From Alphaproteobacteria bacterium (GTDB lineage Bacteria > Pseudomonadota > Alphaproteobacteria > CASFRQ01 > SAAU01), in contig SAAU01000007.1 of the NCBI GenBank assembly GCA_009929265.1, positions 17,071-81,070 of the forward strand: a DNA stretch of 64,000 nt. Reading direction: 5' to 3'. Of the stretch, positions 1-7,618 are shown piece by piece. Position numbers and translations under genes: made by a program. Every line of letters starts with the position of its first letter. Position 1 is the first letter of the stretch. The notes under the pieces were generated by a model. It had not been told where the DNA came from. It was given only the letters and a program-made list of their open reading frames with translations, and made no database searches.

Positions 1-989
1 AAGGCAAGAGATTTACTGCCTTTTGCAGAAGAAAAGGTATAAGATTCCCCATAAATATCACTATCTGCAAGATACCCACAGAAATATTTAGAAAGCTTAT
101 CTGCTAAAATAATATAATCATTTGAATAACTTTCTTTAATGGCCTCTGGCGTATTGGCATCAGGGGTCCAATAAACAGGCCATCCTTCTGGATACCCTTG
201 CACTTTCTGATTTTGAACAGAGTAATTTGTCTCAATTAAAGACAGCTTAAAATATTTGGCGCCAGCCTTACTTTTTGCCATAGATAAAGCCTGTGTTGAT
301 TTGCGTCCTTCTGTGATAAATTCTTGGCGATAATTTTCTAAATCCGTTGAAAATTCTGTAAAATCCTCAATCCCAATAGAATGAATTAAAGAAGAGGGAT
401 ACGTTGCCGGATTTTTTTGATTCATTTCATAGGCAAAAATTAAATCACGCACCGTGCTGTCAGCCATTTGAAGCTTGGATAAATCTTCCCGCTCATCAGT
501 TTTAATTGCAGAAAACTTAAGCTCATCTTCTTTTTGTATCGCCCGACGTAAAGCCGCCTCTAAAAAGAACGGAATTTTGTCCTGTCCTTCTTCTAAAAAA
601 ATCCCATCGTCTAAGAGAACGTAGTGTGTATTATTGGCATATTTATATTGGAAATCTTCCCCGTTTTCAATGTTTTGAATGCTGATTTTAACATTACTTG
701 GAAGATCTGCAAAAAGCTCTGTCCCAATCGTTGTCCTTGAAAGAATATCAATGGCTTTTTGTGTATCATACACATCCCAAGAGGCGGCTGCCAAAATATT
801 AGCTTTAAGCTCATCCACCCGATCTTGTGTTTGAATGATTCCATTTGGCGGCTGAATTTCCATAGAGCAGCTCATCGCCGTCAAACTAATAAAAATGGAC
901 GCCAAAACAGCTTTTGCTATCTTTTTAGCCTGTTTTGCCCGATTCTTTTGTTTTTCGCGATTCTTTTTCTTTACAGTTACCTGCGCCAT
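1..989 (-). CDS. Partial gene: predicted membrane-anchored protein of unknown function
   Basis: Unrecognised. The frame is open from an ATG at 987-989 leftwards to base 1, so about 329 codons are visible and the C-terminus lies outside the window. The first 28 residues are strongly basic. A hydrophobic stretch at about 28-41 follows and ends in Ser-Cys, so this is either a signal anchor or a poor lipobox with an unusually long basic region. Residues 79-102 (AIDILS..TIGTELFADLPSNVKI) resemble residues 16-39 of the next gene (ALDVIS..GGEDFFKTLPDNIKI), so the two look like paralogues. The same order of a helix and then an LP-N-V/I-K-I strand may mark a family domain. I cannot name the family. 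Confidence 0.8.
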   Translation of the reverse strand, partial: MAQVTVKKKNREKQKNRAKQAKKIAKAVLASIFISLTAMSCSMEIQPPNGIIQTQDRVDELKANILAAASWDVYDTQKAIDILSRTTIGTELFADLPSNVKISIQNIENGEDFQYKYANNTHYVLLDDGIFLEEGQDKIPFFLEAALRRAIQKEDELKFSAIKTDEREDLSKLQMADSTVRDLIFAYEMNQKNPATYPSSLIHSIGIEDFTEFSTDLENYRQEFITEGRKSTQALSMAKSKAGAKYFKLSLIETNYSVQNQKVQGYPEGWPVYWTPDANTPEAIKESYSNDYIILADKLSKYFCGYLADSDIYGESYTFSSAKGSKSLA

Positions 990-1062
990 AAATACCCCCT
1001 TAAGTCTAAAATAAAATCTCCCTTAAAATTAACATACTTCTTTTTTAGGAAATTTTCAATCT

Positions 1063-1545
1063 TTAACGCTCCTTTTGCCTCTTATTCGACAAAAGACGGT
1101 TTTCCAAAGACCTTAAAACAATTTCTTGATCCTCTTCCATTATCTTTAGAGATTCAAGTTTTGCTAACCCTTCATAGGTTCCCAAAAGGTCTTCTGCAAA
1201 ATGGATATCAAAATTTTCTAATTCTTCTTTTATCTCTTTTGATGGACTTTGTTTTCTATTTTCATCCATTAAAGATACCTTCTTTAAATAATGGCCAAGC
1301 AAAATAACAAAATCTTCATATTCTTCTTCAAAAAGTTCATAAGAAAACTTCTGATTAAATAAAATTTGATATTCTTTATCACAAAAAACACACTCGGCAA
1401 GTTTAAGGCTTTCTTTTTCCATACATTTTATTTTAATATTATCTGGAAGAGTCTTAAAAAAGTCCTCCCCGCCTGGAATTTGTGAAATAACATCTAGGGC
1501 ATAGTGGGCGTTAAAAGAAAGGTTTTTTTGTCTTGTTTCATCCAT
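1063..1545 (-). CDS. Hypothetical protein, short paralogue of the preceding partial gene
   Basis: Unrecognised 160-residue protein without signal peptide or membrane segment. Residues 16-39 (ALDVIS, GGEDFF, LPDNIKI) match the conserved patch of the gene at 1-989. After that it is acidic and helical (Glu/Lys rich, about 60-160). There is one pair of cysteines in ECVFCDKEY. It lies in the same orientation as its larger neighbour, about 70 bp upstream of it, so they may be co-transcribed. It could be a cytosolic partner or a decayed copy of the larger protein. Confidence is in the gene being real, not in any function. Confidence 0.65.
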   Translation of the reverse strand: MDETRQKNLSFNAHYALDVISQIPGGEDFFKTLPDNIKIKCMEKESLKLAECVFCDKEYQILFNQKFSYELFEEEYEDFVILLGHYLKKVSLMDENRKQSPSKEIKEELENFDIHFAEDLLGTYEGLAKLESLKIMEEDQEIVLRSLENRLLSNKRQKER

Positions 1546-1690
1546 TTTTTTGTTTTCTCTTTCTTGTTTTTCAATGAGTTATCTATCTCTTCTTTTTTTA
1601 AAAGGTAAAGGCTTTTTATAAATTTGTCAATAATTAAGTTTAATTTTTAAATCTTTTAGACAAAAGCCCTATCTCCTTTTCTTTTGCATA

Positions 1691-1731
1691 AAAAAACACC
1701 TTCATATTTTTCAATATTTGAAGGTGTTTTT
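1691..1731. terminator. Rho-independent terminator downstream of the LOG gene
   Basis: A 12-bp stem (AAAACACCTTCA paired with TGAAGGTGTTTT) with T/A runs on both sides. It lies just past the 3' end of the leftward gene at 1753-2340. Confidence 0.75.
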
Positions 1732-1752
1732 AATAAGAATGCGCTTTTATAA

Positions 1753-2340
1753 TTAAGATTCAAACGTGTTTATTTTTTCTTGAAGTTTTTCAAGCGCAGG
1801 ATAAATTTCCTCTGGCGTGTCAATAAATTCAATAAAGTTATTTTTGAAATCGTTAATGAAGCCTTCATCCATCATCTTGCCAATATGTTCTTTGATAGGA
1901 TTCCAAAATCCATCAAAATTTAAAAAAATCATAGGTTTTCTTTTAACGCCACCGATTTGCACTTGGACGGCCATTTCAGAATATTCATCATACGTTCCCC
2001 ATCCACCAGGGCCAATTAAAATGGCATCAGAGTCTTCAATCATTTTCATTTTTCGAACAGCTAAATTTTCAACAACAACAATTTCAGCATTATTATCAAA
2101 TTCATGAATATTTTTGCATTGTAAATCAAGAAGTCTTTGTGTTGTCACGCCGATAACGTACCCGCCTTTGGCTCGGGCCCCTCTAAAAACAGCGCCCATC
2201 AAGCCTTCATCCCCAATTCCAAAAACAAGGGCAGAATTGTTTTGGGCAAGCAAACCGCCTGTTGTTTCCATTGGAAGATTATATTTTTCATCAATTGTCG
2301 CGGAAGATCCACAAAATACAGCAATTTTATCAAATTTCAT
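1753..2340 (-). CDS. LOG family protein (TIGR00730 type, nucleoside 5'-monophosphate phosphoribohydrolase)
   Basis: A 195-residue Rossmann-fold protein of the LOG/YvdD family. Characterised members cleave the N-glycosidic bond of nucleoside 5'-monophosphates, including cytokinin precursors. The N-terminus IAVFCGSS is the nucleotide-binding strand-loop. The family signature PGGxGTxxE is present as PGGWGTYDE around residue 112, so the catalytic Glu is kept. Length is normal. The start ATG at 2338-2340 has AGGTGA upstream. A second, more canonical family member lies at 45.9-46.5 kb (PGGLGTLDE), so the window holds two diverged copies. The physiological substrate cannot be told from sequence. Confidence 0.85.
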   Translation of the reverse strand: MKFDKIAVFCGSSATIDEKYNLPMETTGGLLAQNNSALVFGIGDEGLMGAVFRGARAKGGYVIGVTTQRLLDLQCKNIHEFDNNAEIVVVENLAVRKMKMIEDSDAILIGPGGWGTYDEYSEMAVQVQIGGVKRKPMIFLNFDGFWNPIKEHIGKMMDEGFINDFKNNFIEFIDTPEEIYPALEKLQEKINTFES

Positions 2341-2431
2341 TTTTCACCTACATCTTTTTATCATATTACAAATCATAAAAACTGACTATAAGAGAGGGGT
2401 TAAGAGAAATCAACTTTTTTCTTTATTCTCC

Positions 2432-2460
2432 TTGAAAAAGAAAAAAACAACGTCTAAAAT
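2432..2460 (+). promoter_or_regulatory. Sigma-70-type promoter for the clp-like/mutY operon
   Basis: TTGAAA at 2432-2437, a 17-bp spacer and TAAAAT at 2455-2460. This is a near-consensus pair 54 bp upstream of the ATG at 2514. Confidence 0.6.
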
Positions 2461-2513
2461 GCTAAGCAAGAATATTCCTTTTATCAAAGACTTCATCAAG
2501 AAAGGCTGTGTTT

Positions 2514-4223
2514 ATGTTCCTGATAAATCTAACTGAAAAAGCTAAAAAAGGCGAGCTTCCGTCTCTAATCGGTCAAGAAAAGGCTAAAGAGCACCTCTTT
2601 CGAATTTTGCTTCGAAAAACAAAAAACAACCCTCTTTTGATTGGGGAACATGGCATTGGGAAAACAACTTTGGTTTATGGCCTGGCAAAAAACTTGGCTG
2701 AAAATTCGTGCCCAGCTGCCTTAAAAGGGGTTTCCCTTATGACGATTGATTTTGAATCATTGATTTTGGAAAATCCGTCAGAGGAGGCCTATACGTTAGC
2801 CCTTAAAAACACGTTGCAAGAGCTTGTCTCTCAAAAAGGAAAAGTCCTTCTTTTCTTGCAAGACTTAGGGCTTTTAGCACATCTTCCAGAAGGGGCCGAA
2901 AAAGAAGAAATCCAAAAATTTATGCGTATTGCCCTTAAAAACAAATCTTTACACCTGATTTTGGAAACAGATATTTTTCATTATAAAGCCTATATTGAAA
3001 AGAATTTCTTTCTTTCTGAGGAATTTCAACCCCTCTTTATGGAGGCTGTCTCCCCAAAAGATGCCGCGCTTATCATCAACGGAATGAAGGAACGGCTTAT
3101 CCCCTCCTCTTTGAAAATCGAAATTCCAGAGGACGTAGTGGAAGAGGCCATTGCCTTGACTGTTCGATATTTAAAAAGTCGTCCTTTACCCGAAAAGGCG
3201 ATTGATTTATTGGATGAAACATTAAGTTTTCTTGCCCTTAATAAAAAGGAGGCCTCTCTTTTAACAAAAGAGCATCTAAACTCTGTGATGAGTGAATGGA
3301 CGGGAATTCCTTTGGATAAAATTGATTCAGAGGATAAAAAACGCCTGGCAAATGCCGAAGAAACTCTTAAAAAACGGGTCGTGGGTCAAGACAACGCCGT
3401 CTTGGTTGTGGCTAATGCTTTAAGACGGGCACGCTCTGGCCTTCAAGATCCAAAACGTCCAATTGGATCCTTCCTTTTCATTGGGACAACAGGGGTTGGG
3501 AAAACAGAACTTGCTAAGTCTTTGGCCGAATTTATGTTTGACGATGAAACAGCGCTTTTGCGTTTAGATATGTCCGAATATATGGAACGCAATTCGGTGG
3601 CGCGTTTAATTGGGGCCCCTCCGGGAACAGCGGGCTTTGAGCAAGGCGGCCTTTTAACCGAATCTGTTCGACTTCATCCGTTTCAAGTTGTTTTATTTGA
3701 TGAAATCGAAAAAGCCAATCCTGATATCTTGAACCTCCTCCTTCAGCTTTTGGATGATGGGCGTTTAACTGATACCAAGGGCACGACTGTCGATTTCAGA
3801 AACACGATTGTCATTATGACATCAAACGTGGGCGCCAATTTACCTGGGTATCAACGGGTAGATGCCTTAACCCAATATTTCCGTCCTGAGTTTTTAAACA
3901 GAATTGACGATATCGTCTCTTTTCACCAATTATCGGAAGAACATCTTTTAAAGATTGTCGATATTCATCTTGGAAAATTCTTAAAGCGTGCGGCCTCAAA
4001 GGGCTATTCCATTTCGGTAAATGCTAAAGCTCGTGCCTGGCTTGTGGATGAAGTCTTTACCTCCAAATTTGGGGTTCGGGCGTTAAAGCGCCTTATTCAA
4101 AATGAGATTGAAAATCCTTTAGCTGCTCTCATTATGCAGGAGAAAGTGACTTCTCACCATGAAGTGTTAGTGACCCCTGATGAAGCTGGAAAGAAACTTA
4201 AAATTTATGCAAAAGAAAAATAA
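2514..4223 (+). CDS. Compact Clp/Hsp100-family AAA+ ATPase lacking the Clp N-domain
   Basis: A two-domain AAA+ unfoldase of the ClpB/ClpC group, only about 569 residues long. It starts almost directly in AAA domain 1: Walker A GEHGIGKT lies near residue 45. The canonical Walker B acidic pair is altered, with FLQDLG where FIDEIH is usual. The family motif EWTGIPL follows, and then an intact AAA domain 2 (GTTGVGKT, VVLFDEIEKA, MTSNVGA, C-terminal FRPEFLNR). There is no Clp repeat N-domain, no long coiled-coil middle domain, and no IGF/IGL ClpP-docking loop. A ClpP-independent remodelling role is therefore inferred. A GTG at 2508 is in frame, but AAGG at 2502-2505 is spaced properly only for the ATG at 2514. 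It overlaps or abuts mutY downstream. Confidence 0.85.
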   Translation: MFLINLTEKAKKGELPSLIGQEKAKEHLFRILLRKTKNNPLLIGEHGIGKTTLVYGLAKNLAENSCPAALKGVSLMTIDFESLILENPSEEAYTLALKNTLQELVSQKGKVLLFLQDLGLLAHLPEGAEKEEIQKFMRIALKNKSLHLILETDIFHYKAYIEKNFFLSEEFQPLFMEAVSPKDAALIINGMKERLIPSSLKIEIPEDVVEEAIALTVRYLKSRPLPEKAIDLLDETLSFLALNKKEASLLTKEHLNSVMSEWTGIPLDKIDSEDKKRLANAEETLKKRVVGQDNAVLVVANALRRARSGLQDPKRPIGSFLFIGTTGVGKTELAKSLAEFMFDDETALLRLDMSEYMERNSVARLIGAPPGTAGFEQGGLLTESVRLHPFQVVLFDEIEKANPDILNLLLQLLDDGRLTDTKGTTVDFRNTIVIMTSNVGANLPGYQRVDALTQYFRPEFLNRIDDIVSFHQLSEEHLLKIVDIHLGKFLKRAASKGYSISVNAKARAWLVDEVFTSKFGVRALKRLIQNEIENPLAALIMQEKVTSHHEVLVTPDEAGKKLKIYAKEK

Positions 4224-5244
4224 TCTCTTCTCCCCTTCTGATATAAAATTCCTAACAAACGCTTTACTTTCTTGGTATGAAAATGAAGGGCGCGTTTTGC
4301 CGTGGCGACAAAAAGGGGGCGCTCATCCCAATCCTTACCTCGTATGGATTTCGGAAATTATGCTTCAACAAACAACCGTCAAAACGGTTATTCCCTATTT
4401 TGAGCGCTGGATGAAAAAATTTCCAACATTAGAAGATGTGGCCAAAGCGCCGCTTTCGGAAATTCTTCTTTCTTGGCAAGGGCTCGGCTACTACACACGC
4501 GCCAAAAAAATCCATGAATGCGCCAAGGTTTTAGTTGAAACCTATAACGGAAAGTTTCCAAATAAAAAGGAGGCTTTGCAAAAACTTCCAGGAATTGGGC
4601 CTTACACTTCCTCAAGCCTGATGGCTTTTGCCTTTAACGCCCCAGAAACTGTGGTGGATGGGAATGTTTTACGAGTGATTTCTCGCCTTTATGGAATAAC
4701 TTCGCCCGTCACGGTGAAAGATATTACCCCTTTGGCTATCGACCTTACCTCTCAAACAAGGGGAGCTGATTATGCCTCTGCCATTATGGATTTGGGGGCC
4801 ACGCTTTGCACGCCTAAAAACCCAAGGTGTGAGGATTGCCCTTGGAAAACCCTTTGTCAGGCACATAAGGAAAACTTAACCGATATTATTCCTTTGATTG
4901 AAAAGCTAAAAAAACAAGAACGAAAAGGCAACGTTTTTTACATTCAAAATGAAAAAGGCGAGGTTTTCATCCAAACACGAAAAGGCAAAGGCCTGCTTTC
5001 TGGCTTAACCGAATTCCCGTGGAATGAAGATGAAAGCTTTCCTTTTGAAGCTTCTTTTGAAAAGAAGGGCCTTGTCGTTCATACCTTCACACATTTTAGG
5101 TTGGAACTTTTTGTTTATCAAACAACTTTAGAAAAAGGGGCAAAACTACCCTTTGATGGAAAATTTGTTCCCTTTGAAAATTTTTCTGATTATCCTTTTT
5201 CTACTTTAATGAAAAAAGTTATTAAAAAAGTCGTTAAAAAATAA
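4207..5244 (+). CDS. mutY: A/G-specific adenine glycosylase MutY
   Basis: Base-excision repair enzyme that removes adenine mispaired with 8-oxoguanine. The HhH-GPD domain is complete: the catalytic Glu sits in SEIMLQQT, the helix-hairpin-helix is LPGIGPYTS, and the catalytic Asp is in VVDGNVLRV. The [4Fe-4S] loop is C-x6-C-x2-C-x5-C (CTPKNPRC, CPWKTLC). A shortened NUDIX-like 8-oxoG recognition domain fills the C-terminus. An in-frame ATG at 4180 lies inside the upstream gene. I prefer the ATG at 4207, which brings the N-terminus closer to the usual length, although neither has an ideal ribosome-binding site. It is probably co-transcribed with the Clp-like gene. Confidence 0.93.
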   Translation: MQKKNNLFSPSDIKFLTNALLSWYENEGRVLPWRQKGGAHPNPYLVWISEIMLQQTTVKTVIPYFERWMKKFPTLEDVAKAPLSEILLSWQGLGYYTRAKKIHECAKVLVETYNGKFPNKKEALQKLPGIGPYTSSSLMAFAFNAPETVVDGNVLRVISRLYGITSPVTVKDITPLAIDLTSQTRGADYASAIMDLGATLCTPKNPRCEDCPWKTLCQAHKENLTDIIPLIEKLKKQERKGNVFYIQNEKGEVFIQTRKGKGLLSGLTEFPWNEDESFPFEASFEKKGLVVHTFTHFRLELFVYQTTLEKGAKLPFDGKFVPFENFSDYPFSTLMKKVIKKVVKK

Positions 5245-5246
5245 AA

Positions 5247-5277
5247 AAAGCACCGCTTTTTAAAAACAGTGCTTTAA
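5247..5277. terminator. Bidirectional terminator between mutY and ettA
   Basis: Stem AAAGCAC/GTGCTTT with A-rich and T-rich flanks between two convergent genes. Confidence 0.7.
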
Positions 5278-5303
5278 TCTTTATTTTCCTCTTAACTTAA
5301 ACT

Positions 5304-6980
5304 TTAAGCCCGATGAAGCGGTTTATATTTAATCCGATGAGGCTTAACCGCATCTGCCCCCAAGCGACGGGCTTTATCCTTTTCATAATCTTCAAAGTTT
5401 CCTTCAAAAAAGACAACACTTGAATCCCCTTCAAAAGCTAAAATATGGGTGGCCAATCTATCCAAAAACCATCTGTCATGAGAAGTAATCAGCACACATC
5501 CTGTGAAGGATTGAATCGCCTCTTCCAACGCTCTTAACGTATCGACATCTAAATCATTGGTCGGTTCATCCAACAAAATCACATTAGATGGGCTTTTCAG
5601 CATTTTGGCCAAATGAACCCGATTGCGTTCTCCTCCAGAGAGCACGCCCACTTTCTTTTGTTGATCGGGCCCTTTGAAATTAAACTGCGCAACATACGCT
5701 CTGGAATTAATTTTGCGTTTTCCCAAAACAATCTCATCTTGATTATCGGAAATTTCCTGCCAAACTGTCGCATCAGCGTTGAGTTCATCTCTTGATTGAT
5801 CCACATAACCCAAAACAACCGTGTCTCCTTGACGAATCTCACCTTTATCAGGAGTTTCTTGTCCTGTAATCATCCGCATTAACGTTGTTTTCCCAGCCCC
5901 ATTTGGACCGATAATTCCAACAATACTTCCCCGAGGAATTTTGAAACTTAAATCTTCAATCAAAAGCCTGTCACCATAGCCCTTTGAAATATCTTTAGCT
6001 TCCAAAACCAAGTCCCCTAAGCGCGGCGCAGGAGGAATCATAATTTGAACAGAATCTGGAGCCTTTTCACCTTCTTTTGAAACCAATGTTTCATAGGCTT
6101 CAATTCTTGCTTTGCTTTTTGCTTGACGGGCTTTTGGAGATTGCCTAATCCATTCAAGCTCTTCCTTAATGGTTCGTTGACGCGCCGATTCTTCGCGTTC
6201 TTCTTGCATTAAACGTTTTTCTTTTTGCTCCAACCAAGACGTATAATTGCCTTCATAAGGAATCCCTTCCCCTCTATCCAATTCCAAAATCCATCCCGTC
6301 ACATTATCCAAAAAGTATCTATCATGCGTGACCATCACAACGGTTCCTGCATAGTTTTTAAGATATTCTTGAAGCCAAGCGACCGATTCGGCATCCAAAT
6401 GGTTGGTCGGTTCGTCCAATAAAAGCATATCTGGTTGAGACAAAAGCAAACGGCATAACGCCACCCGTCTTTTTTCACCCCCAGAAAGGCCTGTCACCTT
6501 AGAATCTGCTGGCGGACATCTTAAAGCATCCATTGCAATTTCCAAAGTTCTATCAATTTCCCAACCCTTACAAGCATCAATCTGTTCTTGCAAATTTCCT
6601 TGCTCTTCAAGTAAAGCATCCATATCGACATCAGGGTCGGCAAATTTCATACTGATTTCTTCAAAGCGTTTGAGTAAATCTCGAACAGGGGCTACCCCTT
6701 CCATGATATTTTCTAAAACGGTCTTTGTTTCATCCAATCTTGGTTCTTGCTCTAAATAGCCAACTTTCACGCCATCAGCGGCCCAAGCTTCCCCTGTAAA
6801 ATCTTTATCAAGGCCAGCCATAATTTTAAGCAAGGTGGATTTTCCTGCCCCATTTGCCCCAAGGACCCCAATTTTTGCGCCTGGGAAAAAGGAGAGCCAG
6901 ATGTGTTTTAAGACCTGTTTTCCCCCTATAAATGTTTTGCATACATCTTTCATCACGTAAACATATTGGTATGATGCCAT
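5304..6980 (-). CDS. ettA: Energy-dependent translational throttle protein EttA (ABC-F)
   Basis: Soluble tandem ABC ATPase that binds the ribosomal E site and gates the first elongation steps according to the ATP/ADP ratio. At 558 residues it matches E. coli EttA (about 555). There are two nucleotide-binding domains: GANGAGKST with [11 protein letters not shown], and GPNGAGKTT with [11 protein letters not shown]. The motif [13 protein letters not shown] and the arm/linker segment after [10 protein letters not shown] are typical of EttA rather than Uup. There are no membrane segments. AAAGGAA precedes the ATG. It appears to be monocistronic, facing mutY. Confidence 0.95.
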   Translation of the reverse strand: MASYQYVYVMKDVCKTFIGGKQVLKHIWLSFFPGAKIGVLGANGAGKSTLLKIMAGLDKDFTGEAWAADGVKVGYLEQEPRLDETKTVLENIMEGVAPVRDLLKRFEEISMKFADPDVDMDALLEEQGNLQEQIDACKGWEIDRTLEIAMDALRCPPADSKVTGLSGGEKRRVALCRLLLSQPDMLLLDEPTNHLDAESVAWLQEYLKNYAGTVVMVTHDRYFLDNVTGWILELDRGEGIPYEGNYTSWLEQKEKRLMQEEREESARQRTIKEELEWIRQSPKARQAKSKARIEAYETLVSKEGEKAPDSVQIMIPPAPRLGDLVLEAKDISKGYGDRLLIEDLSFKIPRGSIVGIIGPNGAGKTTLMRMITGQETPDKGEIRQGDTVVLGYVDQSRDELNADATVWQEISDNQDEIVLGKRKINSRAYVAQFNFKGPDQQKKVGVLSGGERNRVHLAKMLKSPSNVILLDEPTNDLDVDTLRALEEAIQSFTGCVLITSHDRWFLDRLATHILAFEGDSSVVFFEGNFEDYEKDKARRLGADAVKPHRIKYKPLHRA

Positions 6981-7063
6981 CGTTTATTCCTTTTCTTTTT
7001 TGTCTTTTAATAAGCGGTGTTTAAGTTATTTTTTTAAGCCTTTTAGACTTTAAGCAAAAAATC

Positions 7064-7447
7064 TTATTCTTTTGCCAAGATTTCGTGTTCTTTTTCTAAA
7101 TCTCTGTGATTGGCTTTGTCGTTTGAGAATTTTTCGCCATAACGGGAACGCAATTTTTCGATATTTCTTTCCATTAACGCGTCAAAAGAGACATCCAACG
7201 CATCGCAAGCAATGGCCAAATACCAAAACAGGTCGCCCATTTCTTCTTTCAAATTAACTTCGTCCAAATCGCGTCCATAGAAAATATGTTTTTTCAAAGC
7301 GTCAATAAATTCGCCTGATTCTGTCGTCAGTCCAATAGCCGCATGCAAAAGACGCGTCATTTTATCGCTTGTCATTCTTTGCTTGATTTCTTGAGAAGGC
7401 TTACTTTCCGTCAAACAAGCCTGACGGATATATTCGTTTATTGTCAT
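7064..7447 (-). CDS. MazG-like nucleoside triphosphate pyrophosphohydrolase
   Basis: Single-domain all-alpha NTP pyrophosphatase (about 127 residues), which hydrolyses (d)NTPs to NMP and PPi. The metal-binding motif is visible as ESGEF followed by EEMGDLFWYLA (ExxE...ExxD). This is the short, phage/MazG-like form rather than the two-domain MazG. Two in-frame ATGs lie near the start. TAAGGAG abuts the upstream one directly (zero spacing) but sits 6 bp before the ATG at 7445-7447, which I use. It is divergent from parE. A housekeeping nucleotide-pool role is likely. Confidence 0.85.
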   Translation of the reverse strand: MTINEYIRQACLTESKPSQEIKQRMTSDKMTRLLHAAIGLTTESGEFIDALKKHIFYGRDLDEVNLKEEMGDLFWYLAIACDALDVSFDALMERNIEKLRSRYGEKFSNDKANHRDLEKEHEILAKE

Positions 7448-7582
7448 TGTCATCTCCTTAAAGATAGGTTTTATTTGAGGCTAAGGATACGAAATCCTCC
7501 TTTTTAAATCAACCTTTTAATTTTTAAAGGAAAACCAATTTTTTAACCGGAAAAAAAGGACAAAAAAATTTTATAAAATCTC

Positions 7583-7611
7583 TTGAACTTTGAAAATCCT
7601 TTCCGTATACT
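7583..7611 (+). promoter_or_regulatory. Strong promoter placing the parE start codon at +1
   Basis: TTGAAC at 7583-7588, exactly 17 bp, then TATACT at 7606-7611. The ATG of parE is at 7619-7621, only 7 bp past the -10 box, so the transcript should have no leader. Confidence 0.7.
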
Positions 7612-7618
7612 CCTCTCT

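Noticed and set aside
1817..2536. Several rightward open frames over the LOG gene and its upstream region
   Set aside because: They lie antisense to a clearly conserved protein or across a promoter, and their products have no recognisable features.
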